From the NCBI GenBank assembly GCA_019722365.1, contig JADFUC010000889.1, positions 124,001 to 188,000 on the forward strand: a stretch of DNA of 64,000 bases, given 5' to 3'. The translations under genes and the position numbers were made by a program. Shown one piece after another: positions 1 through 10,728 of the stretch. This DNA is from Lithospermum erythrorhizon. Its lineage: Eukaryota; Streptophyta; Magnoliopsida; Boraginales; Boraginaceae. Positions within the stretch are counted from its first letter, which is position 1; each line of letters starts with the position of its first letter. The notes beneath the pieces are model-generated. The model was given only the letters and a program-made list of their open reading frames with translations, ran no database searches and was not told the origin of the DNA.

Positions 1-269
1 TAAATCACCTAATTTTGTGTAATGTTGTATAATAATACAAGATCCATGATGTTAATTGTTATAATTTGAACTATGAAGGTAGATATTGGATTGTCAAAAT
101 AAAAAAATAAATCTAAAGAATTAAATGTGGTTGATTCATATTCAAAATAATAAGGGCATAATAGTCTAATCAATTTTTTGAGACGAGCGTTTATGATTTT
201 AGGCGGCGTTTATGGGATTCGCTTAAAATAAAATGAAAAAGATGTGCCACCTTTCAAAGCATTTCGGAT
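1..269. other. AT-rich intergenic stretch, nothing recognised
   Basis: I see no open reading frame of note, no RNA gene and no terminal repeat here. The stretch is ordinary AT-rich plant intergenic DNA leading into a GC-rich repeat scrap. Confidence 0.5.
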
Positions 270-480
270 TAGACATGGCAATCGAGGCAAGACCTCGGTG
301 GGCGGATTCGAGTTGACCCACGGTTTAGATCGGGCCCACCGGGTACGAGCGAGGCCAATTTGTTAACTAGTGGGTCAGTTAGCGATGATGGATTGGGCCC
401 CGGGCCACAGCCCGGTTGAGCCCGCTGATATTCGGTGGGTATTCGGCCCGGGTCCGGTTCGAGACCCCTTTAGGCCCCCT
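270..480. mobile_element. hAT-like terminal fragment (GC-rich)
   Basis: The stretch opens with TAGACATGGCAA and then becomes abruptly GC-rich, with runs such as GGGCCCACCGGG and GGGCCCCGGGCCACAG. Plant Ac-like hAT elements commonly start with TAG-G/A-ATGGCAA followed by GGGC/GCCC-rich subterminal sequence, so this resembles one subterminal end. I see no opposite terminus, no 8-bp target duplication and no transposase joined to it. The hAT transposase remnant at 2.9-4.8 kb lies on the minus strand beyond a different element, so a link between them is only possible. Confidence 0.35.
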
Positions 481-520
481 ATTAACGTGGTACCGTTTCA
501 TATAACGGTGCCACGTTAAT
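481..520. repeat. Hairpin 1 of the GGTACC family
   Basis: Two 17-base arms (481-497 and 504-520) are inverted copies around a 6-base loop, with one mismatch (T491 opposite G510). As RNA that mismatch would be a G-U pair, so the transcript would fold into an uninterrupted 17-pair stem. Confidence 0.8.
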
Positions 521-586
521 ACATAACTTAGGTAATTGCAGTTCATAAAGCGGTACCGTTACTAGAATTAATGGAGGTACTGCATT

Positions 587-629
587 TATAAACGTGGTAC
601 CGTTCCATCCAAACGGTACCACGTTTATA
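587..629. repeat. Hairpin 2 of the GGTACC family, perfect 18-bp stem
   Basis: Bases 587-604 (TATAAACGTGGTACCGTT) and 612-629 are exact inverted repeats around a 7-base loop. A weaker related pair lies between the two hairpins, around 550-583. Confidence 0.85.
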
Positions 630-982
630 GCAGAGAAAAGTGCAGAATTCATTCACAAATCACAACATTCACAACATATCACAACATTCACAACATATCA
701 AACACATCAAACTACTGAGAAATAACATATTAAAACGTACGACAAACATAGTTAATAAGCGACACTAGTAACATAAACATTGTTCAAACTTCAACGTACG
801 ATAATAATCTAAACTTAAAACCAACAAGTTCAAACATAACATGAAATGTAAATCGTTCAAACATCAAAGTACGTAAATAAAAACATTGTTCAAACACCAT
901 AACATCATACATATGAATATATAAACACATTCATTCATGTGTTTCTTCATGTCCTTCTTAACTGATCAAAATTGGCGCATCG

Positions 983-2287
983 TTAAAGGGCCGGTGGAGG
1001 AGGTGGGGCATCATTGGGAGTCTCACTAGGAGCTTGGGAAAATGTTGTGCAATCCTCTAAATCGCCCGGGACATCCCGCCCGTATGGATCTAAATCGGCG
1101 TGTATCGTTGACATCCTCTCGTCCGGGTGTACCGTCACGTGACATCCTTCTTGACCGGTTATCTCTATCTTCGTGAGTTCTCATTCTTTAATGATATGTT
1201 CTCCTCAAACGAATTTCTTCGAAAGTATCCAACTAAGGGACTCGTGGTTTGATACTGGGCCACTCACCGGTTGTTGCGAGGTGGATGCCTCAATTTAGAG
1301 GGAAATGGATGGATCTCCTCCCCAGGCCCCTCCAGGTGCTTAGTATCTACCTGTGGAGCCACCTTGAGGATCTGCATCATTAAATTCAAACCTCGTGTCT
1401 AACCTCCTCAAATTGTTCATAAATCTCCCACTTAGAACGTAGCACCTTTCTCCCTAAATAAACTTCAAATTTAGCAATTGGGAAGCACCCTACCGTGAAC
1501 CTTTATTAACCTCACGCCTTACGACATTCATGAGGGGACATTTTTATATTCACCAACAAATGGGATAAGATGTGCATATTGTGGAGCCTTGTTTTTATGG
1601 TAAAATGCGTTTCCAGATAATATGAGGGTAGTTCTTCCCGTATCATTCAAGAGCACCCAGTAGGAACATTTGTATTGCTTGTTAAGTTACGTGGCGACTA
1701 GTAGTGGGAAACAAAATCATGGACTACGCCGACACAAACTTCCCACCCCATTTAAGTGTACTTATAAACTAACTTGGGATTGAGGCCCTACGATTATTGT
1801 TTTAGAATCTTACATTCTTCTTGTTGTGGGCGATTCTCACTTGCCTTCTGATGGGATAATCCTGGTTATAAATCCCTTGTACACACCATTGACATTAAGC
1901 ATGAGTCTATCATAGGTGCATTATATAGTTCGGTCTTTACGATCCATGCCCACATAGACTTCTGAGAGTGAACTACTATATCCGGATACCATTACAACTA
2001 ACATGCAAATTCATAATAAATATTGGAATAGGAGTTACCCGTGGTGTTGATCTAACTTCATCCCGAGGTACATTCACTTGTCTTGCATTTGTGGTTCCAC
2101 TTTCGACAAACCCAACGTCCTCATTCTCGGCCTCATCGACTTCTTTATGTTGTTGTTCTACGTATTGTGGTTCTTCTTCTTCCACTATATGGGTTGTCTA
2201 GCCCTCTTCTTAGATCGTCGTTGTCCTTGTGCCTCCTCTTGGCCTTGTGTGGATGGTTGCCCCTTTCTTTGTTGTTTTTGGTGCCAT
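983..2287 (-). pseudogene. Broken reading frame inside the hairpin-ended element, unknown product
   Basis: On the minus strand a start at 2287 opens a short basic segment rich in Lys, Arg and Thr. After a frameshift a segment at 2185-1976 is rich in Glu, Gln and Asp. After many further breaks the frame ends at 983 with a Pro-rich tail (several consecutive Pro before Ala-Leu-stop). I do not recognise a transposase, integrase or reverse transcriptase motif. The basic start, acidic middle and proline-rich end recall ORFs carried by some plant elements with plant-mobile-domain proteins, but no domain is clear enough to claim this. It is plainly non-functional in this copy. Confidence 0.35.
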
Positions 2288-2474
2288 TTTGAAATTGAAG
2301 TGTAAATCAACAATAGATTAGTAAATAGAACACTTAGAAGAAGTTTATGGGTTGATGTGATGAATAATTGAAGAAATTTGTAGGTTAATTTTGGTTTGGA
2401 AGTTAAAAAATTGTGGTAGTTATGAGATGAAGTTCAAAAATCGCGCCTTTTCAAACCCTTATTTGATATAAAAG

Positions 2475-2717
2475 TGATGCCGGATTTGGTTTCCCAGCGG
2501 TATCATGTTCACTTACGAAGTTTATTTTGTATTTAAACTAAACGTGATGCCGCTTAACTGAGCGGTACCGTATTCCAATAAGCGGTGGGCGTTGTATTTG
2601 AACGGTGGGACGTTTAACTTCCAGAGAGTAGAAGTCATTTTATTGGCTTAAGCATGGTACCGTGAGATAATAACGGTACCACGTTTAAACTAAGCGATAG
2701 TACCGTTTATGATATGA
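2475..2717. repeat. Right-hand cluster of GGTACC-family hairpins
   Basis: At least three imperfect inverted pairs occur here: TGATGCCG with CGGTATCA (2475-2505), GATGCCGCT with AGCGGTACC (about 2545-2568), and TGGTACCGT with ACGGTACCA (about 2654-2681). The motif matches the left cluster, but the arms are shorter and more diverged. Confidence 0.65.
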
Positions 2718-2895
2718 GGTAATTTATGGCGTTTTAATGACATTTAGGGTATTAAAAATGTATACACTTTTCAAATTGAAACAAAGTAGATATTTATTAT
2801 TAAAAACATTCTGATTTATATTCGTGCGAACTTGAGAGTTTACATGAGTTCCTTGATCAAATTATACAAACTATACAAATCTAATCATCATAAAA

Positions 2896-4800
2896 CTAAT
2901 TCATCTTGGTTCTTCTTTGTCGGAGTCTTTTTCATAAATATTATGTTGCTCTCTTCGTCTTCTCCAATTTTCTTCGTGTCACTAAGATAAATGAACATAT
3001 CTTTTTCCTTTAGTTCCATGATAAGTCTTTTAGCGCATCCTATGCTCGGCGAGTCGATCCTTGATACCTTGCATTAAACTGTCGCCGAGGCTTTGTAAGT
3101 CTTGAGCGTCTTTAAGTGTATTGTAGCTTCACCGTACTAATCTTGATTCACTAGCTAATGTAGACATAGGTATAATATTTCTTTTGCCATCTTAGACAAT
3201 ACGAAACAAGGCTTCCTTACTCGCTTCATTTTAATATATCAAAATGATTTTATCATTATATTGACTCAATTCAAAGTTAGTAGTTAAATGTGGAGTTAAC
3301 TTCGTCCCAGTGTCTTATGGAAGCTGATTGGATTAGTTTCACCTAATAATTGTAAAGCATTTCTAAAGGTGATCATGTTGACCGTATTTTGACTCCATAC
3401 GGGAGGCACTTTAAAAAGTTTGTACTATTTGAGGGTGCGGCCTTGTCCATACCTTAGTTGTGCCTTACATGTTATACATATAAGTTTCAATTCCATCTTT
3501 TCATTTCTGAACATCAAAACTCTTTAGTTCGGGATTAAAGGGTACTAAAGCTTCATAATACGATTTCACATAGAAATTAAAATGACTTAATTTAGCGTTA
3601 GGATCCAAGATTATACCAATTGCATATGCATATGGTATAGAATGAAAATATTTTAAAAACTTATCTTCCATATTCGGAACCATATCTCTATGACATAACC
3701 ATCTACATGTTTAAATCATATGAATGGAAAGATTAACGACAAATTCTAAAGCAAGATGAATATTTGGTTCATATTGAGTTGAAAACTTTAGTATAATCTT
3801 TAGTGGCTCTAGAAACTTAAAGTAATTCATAATATTCCAATTATTATATGTGAGTGGAAACATAATATTCACAATCAGACATACATCTCATAAATGTTGA
3901 GATTTCCTCCTTATGTATATATGCCTGAACTAGTAACCAAAGACTTCTAACCTAATAGTTATCGCTTTAGAGAATACTGCGTATGAGAGGAGTCTTTGAG
4001 TTCGTTACAGAGGGTCTTATAAAGCGTTACCATAGAAAAAAAGAAAAATATATACGAACTAGTAGATCATAAGTCGAGTTCCATCTAGTATCACAATCCA
4101 AAATTAGTTTTTAAACTTCTTACGGAAGTCTCAACCAATTTTTTTATATTCGACTCTTCTTACCCCATAAAATTAACAACAAAATTAACATTGCTTACAA
4201 ATTGGTAAAATAAACTCGCCAAACAACTTTTATTCATCTTTAGCAACTAATTGGGCGTGACATAAACATCTAACATGAAAAAGTTTACTAAATCCGGTTT
4301 AATAAAGCATCTTTAATTTTTTCAATTGGCAGTATTAGCGGGCCATTACCAAATGAAATTGAAGCAATCCTATTCAAGCATTTTGTAATCATTAGCCGCA
4401 TGCTAGTATACCTTCCAAAATTTAAATATTGTTATGTTTAATCGATCTAAAATATATAATTATAAGCTGTAGGCCACGTCTTGTCCAATCCAATGACATA
4501 TTTACACACATTATATCAAAATTCAAAAAAGACACCGGTATCAATAGTCAAACACATTTATAAAGCCAAATTCATAAGTGTTTACCTAGAAGATCTCTTT
4601 CATTTTAAAATATTTAAAAGCATAGCCGTAAAGTATTCTACGGGGGATACGTATTGCTCGGGGATTACTTGATATTTGAATCCATTTGAGTGAAAACGCC
4701 ATCCATCATGATGATTAAAGAGCAAAGAACCACCCGATTACAAATTTCATAGTTTCAATCCTATAAGCCAAAAGTACTAAAAAGTTTTTGGTTTGGGTAT
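2896..4800 (-). pseudogene. hAT transposase remnant (RICESLEEPER/Ac-like)
   Basis: Reading the minus strand from about 4.8 kb down, broken frames align in order with a plant hAT transposase. A CHA-like segment stands where the family has its FHVRCxAH block (about 4.26 kb). A DTRWNSTY-like block follows near 4.08 kb. The core block at 3683-3501 includes the 'LDPNAKLSHFNFY' stretch, equivalent to the family's LDPRxK motif. A C-terminal dimerisation segment near 3.1-3.2 kb carries 'STLASESR', where the family has VSTVASESAFS. The last stop is at 2896. Stops and frameshifts are frequent, so no protein can be made. No BED zinc finger or 8-bp target duplication was found. Confidence 0.75.
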
Positions 4801-6370
4801 CAATAGTTCATGTACCATCCTCCGCGCTATCTTTAGTGATCCCATGACCACCTAAATTAATACAGCGGATGACGGTTTGGTAAATGAATTGATAAATAAG
4901 AAATCTCTTGGGGCATAACTAAATGTGAAGCTAGCTTGGAAAATTTAATTTTTAGAAGTAGACAAATTTCTTTTGGGGCATAACTCAATTGGTAAATGAA
5001 TTGATAAATAAGATATTACACATCTTAAAAATCGGTGTGAGTTCGATTTCAGAGTGTGACATTTGATTCTGAGATTATAACACTTCTAGGATAAAATAAC
5101 ATACTTCACGAGTCGGTCTCGATTGAATTGATAGTCCGCGTTAATCTCCTCGGTATTGCTCCCAGAAGCGAGGATGTAAAATTTGCCTCCTCCCGAGCGT
5201 TTGGAGAAACAATCTACGAACAACACTAGACGCACGGAATAAACTTTTTTAGTAAAATAATCATTTGCCCTTAATAGAGGAAAACTTAACTCTTGCACAC
5301 TTGCAAAGGGGGGACAAAATAGTCATTTCACTTGAGCCCAACACTATTTGGGTGTGTGTATAAGCTAACTCAACAAATCTGCCCAATCACTAGTTTGGCG
5401 AATCCTTAAAGTCGACTTCATGAAAATGAACATTTATGACATAAATTCTCTCATTATTGGGTGTAAAATACTCACTAATAGCTAATCATACGTCATAAGC
5501 TTTAATTGACGTTTGAAACTTTGTTTGAAATTGAAATTTGACCATCAATTATTAATTATTCATTATTTCTAAAAATATAAAAATTTATATAATTGAATTC
5601 GTCTTTTAAAATAGTTTTACAATATTAATTTTAATTTTTTTAATAATATATTTAAAAAGTAGTGAAGATTAAATATTTAATACCGATATGTGAAAAGTGA
5701 TTAAAATGGATTGGAGGTAGTACGGAATATTTTGGTAGGTTATTGTTTTTATTAAATGTGAGAGAGTTGAATGAAATGAAAATAGTTTGCAAGATTCATT
5801 ATTCACATATCTATATATATATTAATGACATAGTTATTACTTTTATTCATTTTGATTTACGTTTTTTGTTTTATTATTTTAATTTCAAGGTTTTGGTTCA
5901 TTCCATAAATTTATACATCTCTAGGTACTTTCTTTAAATTTTGCAAAAGCTTCTTTTATTTTACATGGAGTCTATAGATCAACGTAGGATCTGGTTGTTC
6001 ATTTTTGTTTGAAATTCCCCTCCGACAAGTTTCTCAAATCAATCAAATACTTTTCAACTCAAATTCCAAAACAACCGGGACCAATGTAATTAAATATCTG
6101 AATCAAAGAACATGCTTACGTTAATGTTGATGAGTATGGTATCAAGTTGTCTAAATCTATCAGTTCTTGTAGAAACTAAACCAAACAAAAAAGAAATCAA
6201 CAGCTTGCTAGCTTATGTTATGTGTAATTAAGACCACATATTACACATATGCTCTTTGTTTTGTTCAATGTCTCCAAAAGGTTGTGGTTGTTTCACTAAG
6301 TACTAGCTAGACTACTAGGACTTGATGAGCCGAGGCATGACGGGGACTAATAAAATGTATTGGTTATTAT
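4801..6370. other. Intergenic, with one unexplained small frame
   Basis: Mostly AT-rich DNA. A 70-codon minus-strand frame at 5086-5298 lies in a slightly GC-richer island and has no recognisable motif, so I do not call it a gene. Around 5.46-5.72 kb the DNA is very AT-rich and ends in TTGGAGGTAGTA, which resembles the right edge of a Stowaway-like element, but I did not find a matching left edge. Confidence 0.35.
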
Positions 6371-6440
6371 CAGTGGCGGATCCATGATTGTAATTTTGGG
6401 TATTCGAAATGTATAATAAAGTCACTATAATCGGCTTGAC
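6371..6440. mobile_element. Possible hAT/MITE terminus
   Basis: CAGTGGCGGATCCATG at 6371 matches the terminal motif CAGTGGCGGA(G/T)CCA shared by many plant hAT elements and their non-autonomous derivatives. No opposite end or 8-bp duplication was identified. The frames in 6461-6857 look accidental. Confidence 0.35.
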
Positions 6441-7470
6441 ATATTAACTAGCTAGATAGGATGTTCGTCCCTGTTCGTTATTATACGCTTAGGATAAGAG
6501 GTTGGCCACAACATATTTCGTTTAGAAGTCTCACCCACAAGCATTACATTGTACTGTATCATCTCTTGTTATCCCTACTTGTACTATATGTCTATAGGAC
6601 ATTGTCATGCATGGTAATCCGTCCAGAAACAAAATCTCACTGTTTAGGACCTCTTTTGTGGGACTTGCCTACTTGGTGTGTAATGCCGTCAGGGAAACAC
6701 ATTGTACAGTGTCATAATTTCGTTTCAAGCAGACCAACATTTGGCCATGTATTTCTAATGATGATGAACTGTAATTGTAATAAGAAATTGAAATATTATT
6801 GCATAAGAAATATTGGATCGAGAATATGAAATATATATATGTAGGTGGTGTATACATAGAAATATTTTATCAAGTGAATCAATTTTCGTGATTCAAATTA
6901 GAGAACATTTCTATATTCGGTGTTTTTTTTGAATGATGACCTAATTTATCATGATAAATAGATCATTCAAATCAAAATGAAGGAAATATAGTTATTAATA
7001 TTTTACACAATGTACGTAATATATTTCCATATTACTGGTATTAGGCCATTATCTAATTTCTACATGCATAACTATATCTTTTTTAGTGACCATGTTAATA
7101 AGACATCCAGTACATGACAGACTGCAACATGTAACATTGTACCTGTTATCTAGGATCGAAGAATCAAGAATCATCAGAGATAGGGAGAATTTAACATAAG
7201 TTGAGAATTAAGTTTGCCAACTTCTTGCCAATAGACTAGTCCCTTTTGAAGTTGGTCCTAACCAGCTTTAATATGTAGACCCCTTTGTTATTTCTTTTTT
7301 GCTATATGGCAGTGGAGTGACCTGAAAACAGTGTTGATTGTCCACAATGGCATCCACATCAATCCAACCAACACTTGTTTTGGATGGGCGATAATGTCAG
7401 AGCAAATTTAATTGTGTCAGAGCAAAATATCATCAAAAGACTTTTCTATCCCTCAAATTAATGATTTCAT

Positions 7471-7519
7471 TTATCATGCAATATATTAATACGTTATTAC
7501 TCATAAGGAAAGTAGCATG
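7471..7519 (+). repeat. MULE-A left terminal inverted repeat
   Basis: The 49 bases beginning TTATCATGCAATATATTAAT are repeated in inverse orientation at 20684-20732 with a single substitution (C7479 against T). Similarity stops abruptly on both sides, as expected for the ends of one transposon. Confidence 0.85.
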
Positions 7520-7659
7520 ACAATCTTTTCACCCATAGATACGCACAAAATTTGGCAAAATTCATAAATGGTATATTTTATAATAGGCAATCAATATTCA
7601 CAAACTTGGTTATGAACAATCAATCTTTATATTAACTGGCACGCTAGCTTGATACTAAA

Positions 7660-7725
7660 ATGAGAACAACAAAACAAATGCAGAACATGGCAGAGAACGT
7701 AGCAGAGAAAATATCAGAAGATGAA
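7660..7725 (+). pseudogene. MULE-A transposase, first exon start
   Basis: An ATG at 7660 opens 22 sense codons, rich in Glu and Asn, that run straight into the solo LTR at 7726. Beyond the LTR and its duplicated ATGAA, the frame continues CTG then GTAATT at 9676, a plausible splice donor. The next acceptor (TTTATAG, ending at 9827) joins in the same phase. This shows that the LTR landed in the coding region of the MULE gene, near its N terminus. Confidence 0.6.
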
Positions 7726-9667
7726 TGTAGATATCGAAAATTTATTAAAAAATAATTAATTGATTAAGACAAATTAATTAAATTAATTAAAGGGGCGATC
7801 ACTAAAAAATACCCGTGGGCGATTAGGGTTCGGTCAGCCTAAATTCAAATCGAGCCGCCGGACGAGCGAGGATTCGGGAAATACGAAGCCACAGGTTAGT
7901 CGAGAAGAAAAAAATAAGGCTTTCTACATTAATTAACCTAAGTTTGAAATCGGAAATAGGATTCAGCTTGACCTCACATTAAATGTCAATTAAAATTAGG
8001 ACTCAAAAGCCCTAATTTTATTGATTAAATAAACCAAATGGAGACGTTAAAGGTCACGTAGCTCAAAATGAAGAATCTACAAACCACGAGTTAAAATGAA
8101 GACTCACAAGTTATGGTTCAAAATCAGCTTCTGAAGTTATGTAGTCGGCATCGGCGCTCCAGGAAAGGCTGTGGTGCGAAATCAAAGGCTCCAAAAAGGT
8201 CGAGGTCAATGAAAATAGCGACCTAGAAAAAGAATCGAAACCGCACCACCCATAAAGAGGCTCCCAAAACCTGCGTCGCGGAGGAAAAGTACTTCCAAAT
8301 TATCAAGCGTCGAATCTTTACCAATTCAACGGTCAAGATTGTGATCCACACGAAAATCAAACCGTGTCCGAGCGAGCATTTGAGGCACAAGAAACCTATA
8401 ATTACCCCCTGCGACCGAAATTTCACACACCTGATCATCCCTTGATTGACAAAAAAAATACACTCTAAACGCTTTGAGAAAATATAGAAGCGATCCTAAA
8501 ATTTCTCTAAATTAAATCTTTAGACGTAGCAAAACACCGTGGTGAATTTGGAAACGCTCAGTGGCCAAAGCAGGCGCTGAGAGTGGGATTATTACGCAAA
8601 ATGCAATAATCTTTGAAGTTGAAGCAAATCCGATGAGAATATGATGTAAGGTTACCGAAGCGTGAATATTCGAGGATTAAACTTCATTAATACGATTATT
8701 CAAAAACTTTGATGAACACACGATAAATTCGGGTTTGATTAAATCAAATCCCGGATAAGGAATAAGCGGCGTTAGGTCTATAATTGGGTTATAGGCGAGG
8801 AAACACGGCTGTAAAATACTGTCTAGTTGATCGATCATTATCATAGAAAGTTGGAATGTTTCCACTTTCATGCGTCATCTTTCTACACGGCTCAACAAGC
8901 TACTAAGGCCGGCAATAAAGTTAGAAATAGCGTTACTTCAAAGCTTAAATCAAGTCCCAGTAGGCCAAGTCTCACTAAGTACTACTGACCGACAAATTCT
9001 TTGAGGCATGTAATACAAGCAAGTAACGTTGCTTCCTTGCTTGCAATCACTTCATATAGCTCGAGGAAGCTGGAGTTATCTCAGTGAGTGTCATGTCAGG
9101 CATTAAGTTCTATCAAAGACAAGCGGACACTCGAGCCGAAGTCCCGCCCCTGAGTGAAGCACCAAATCCCAAAGTTCCAGAGGCGTAGCTTATCTGACTC
9201 AGTCCCACAGTAGTACTCAGCGAGTCCCATGGCTATGGCTTGCGATAAGTCTATCGAGTCCGACATAGGCCAGGAGATCAAGTCCAGCCCCAGATCAAGT
9301 CCCATCGGCCAACACGGGGGCTGCGCTAGGGCTCCTCGAGTCCATAGAAGACTAGGACATCTATCCGACTCACCCCAGGCTTCTATCAAATCCAAATACA
9401 AAAATCAAATCAAGTTCAAATCAAATCAAATCAAGTTCATTGTCAGCTGAAGCCTCGAATCAAATCAAATCAAGTCAAGTCAAGCTTACATCAAGAGCAA
9501 GTCAAACAAGCAGACATCTCATAAATCGTCGACAAATGCTTAGGGAATGCATGGTTGGGCCAGTTGAAATCCTCTTGAGTGATAAAACACATACAACGAA
9601 ATTTTCTCTACGGTGGGTTTATTACAGCCCTTTATCATAAATAATAAAAATTCTTCTTTCCATTACA
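7726..9667. mobile_element. Solo LTR, 1942 bp, with 5-bp target duplication ATGAA
   Basis: The unit starts TGTAGATATC and ends CCATTACA, giving the TG..CA termini of plant LTRs. It is flanked by ATGAA on both sides (7721-7725 and 9668-9672). It contains no gag or pol frame, primer site or second LTR, so it is best read as a solo LTR left by recombination. The length suits a Ty3/gypsy family, although no internal domain proves it. Near the 3' end (9385-9500) is a patch of degenerate CAAATCAAATCAAGT repeats. The reading frames at 8.2-9.6 kb lie inside this LTR and look accidental. Confidence 0.85.
9400..9500. repeat. CAAATCAAGT-type simple repeat inside the solo LTR
   Basis: About 100 bases consist of drifting repeats of TCAAATCAAA and TCAAGTCAAG. 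They lie wholly within the solo LTR and are probably an LTR-specific low-complexity tract. Confidence 0.7.
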
Positions 9668-9858
9668 ATGAACTGGTAATTTCTTATATATGAACATAGT
9701 AATCTCAAAAAATAAATTTAATGATTAGATTAATAATAACTTCTTAGTTTTTCCCTTTTATAATAGTATATATTATTTTTAATTTAATTTTTAAATAGTT
9801 AATGTATTTTGAACATACATTTTATAGGTTGCTACATATATTCAAGGAGACATACTAT

Positions 9859-10129
9859 TACCTATTGATGACAAGTCCACGAGGCGCATCTCGGAGGACA
9901 TCGAATTGAATCTGCGATCATACTAGCGTCGAGGCGTGGTCGATCCTGACGACAAGTAATTGTTCTTTGGTCAGTCGTCTTATCGGTGTATTCTTGAGGT
10001 TAATTTATCTTTGGTGTGTATGGGGTAGTATTTCTGGGGCCCGTCTGAGAGCACATCTCAATGCTCGTGGTGATGGGTAAGCGGAGTGGGCGCCTTCGTT
10101 AGTATTATCAACGTACCTATTGATGACAA
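9859..10129. mobile_element. 255-bp insertion bounded by 16-bp direct repeats
   Basis: TACCTATTGATGACAA occurs at 9859-9874 and again at 10114-10129. The 239 bases between are GC-richer than the MULE and break its frame, while one copy of the repeat alone restores it. A 16-bp target duplication suits a SINE or LINE fragment, but I see no poly-A tail and no clear A/B boxes. A short stretch, TGCGATCATAC (9923-9933), matches the start of plant 5S rRNA; the rest does not align convincingly. Confidence 0.65.
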
Positions 10130-10208
10130 AACTTTTACGGAAAATCAAGAAGATGTTATGAATCAAGGAGACATATCTCTTCTTGCAACAATGGCTTTTA
10201 CATCACGT

Positions 10209-10267
10209 GAAGACTTATTGAAAGTTGTAAAGGCTTGAAGAAGACTTATTGAAAGTTGTAAAGGCTT
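10209..10267 (+). repeat. 31-bp tandem duplication breaking the MULE frame
   Basis: A 28-base segment beginning GAAGACTTATTGAAAGTTG occurs at 10209-10236 and again, unchanged, at 10240-10267, separated by GAA. The first copy runs into a TGA at 10237-10239, so the duplication by itself interrupts the transposase. Confidence 0.85.
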
Positions 10268-10728
10268 TTTTCTTCAAGCAAGGATATGGTTTAAAAATCA
10301 AAAGCTCTCCAAAGGATAGATATGTGACCGTTGGTTGTGATCGAGGGGGTCATTATCGGGACATGATCAATGTTCCGCTTCAACAACGGAAAAGGAACAC
10401 AACAACTCGTCTGATAAATTGTCCATTTGAGATTAAGGTAAGAAAGACAATGACAATTCATGGAGACTTGAGGTTAACAATATTTCACATAACCATAAAT
10501 CTTCGAATGATATGTCAGGACATCCTTCTGCTAGTGTCCTATCAAAAGATGAGGTGCATACAATAGATGAGAGGACTAAATCCAGTGCTCCTCCTCGTCA
10601 AATTATGAGTTATCTTCGAAGAAAAAATCCAAATCTTAAAGCAGTTGCTAGAAATGTTTATAACACAAAAGCTAAAATCTTGAGGGAAAGTCTTGGTGGT
10701 CGATCCAACATTCAAATTATATTTGAAG

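Larger units (their letters stand above)
481..2717. mobile_element. Unclassified 2.2-kb element with hairpin clusters at both ends
   Basis: Both ends carry clusters of palindromic motifs built on GGTACC with flanking ACGTGG or AACGG. The left cluster is at 481-629 and the right at about 2475-2717. Between them lies a minus-strand broken reading frame (983-2287). Perfect or near-perfect hairpins at both ends, with no such motif in the interior, suggest subterminal repeats of one foldback-like element. No target-site duplication, transposase motif or TG..CA terminus could be recognised, so the class is unknown and the exact edges are approximate. Confidence 0.5.
9828..10728 (+). pseudogene. MULE-A transposase, N-terminal half with FAR1 DNA-binding domain
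   Basis: After the acceptor at 9827 the frame stays open across the join of 9874 to 10130, when the 255-bp insert is skipped, up to a 31-bp duplication at about 10237. It then resumes as '[20 protein letters not shown]' (10261-10340). A Cys-bearing segment and a W-x-L-x-V...HNH motif follow near 10440-10500, after a one-base frameshift near 10447. These are features of FAR1/WRKY-GCM1-type zinc fingers. The segment to 10728 ('PRQIMSYLRRKNPNLKAVAR', then Y-N-x-K-A-K) is the linker typical of FAR1-related MULE transposases. The gene is cut at 10728 by the copia element. Confidence 0.85.

Noticed and set aside
6461..6829. 122-codon plus-strand frame
   Set aside because: No motif and mixed hydrophobic/Cys-rich composition typical of chance frames; the overlapping minus-strand frame is equally empty, and nothing around it suggests a gene.
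8223..9450. Several frames of 64-101 codons on both strands
   Set aside because: They lie wholly inside the 1.9-kb solo LTR and overlap each other on opposite strands. LTRs rarely code, so these are accidental.
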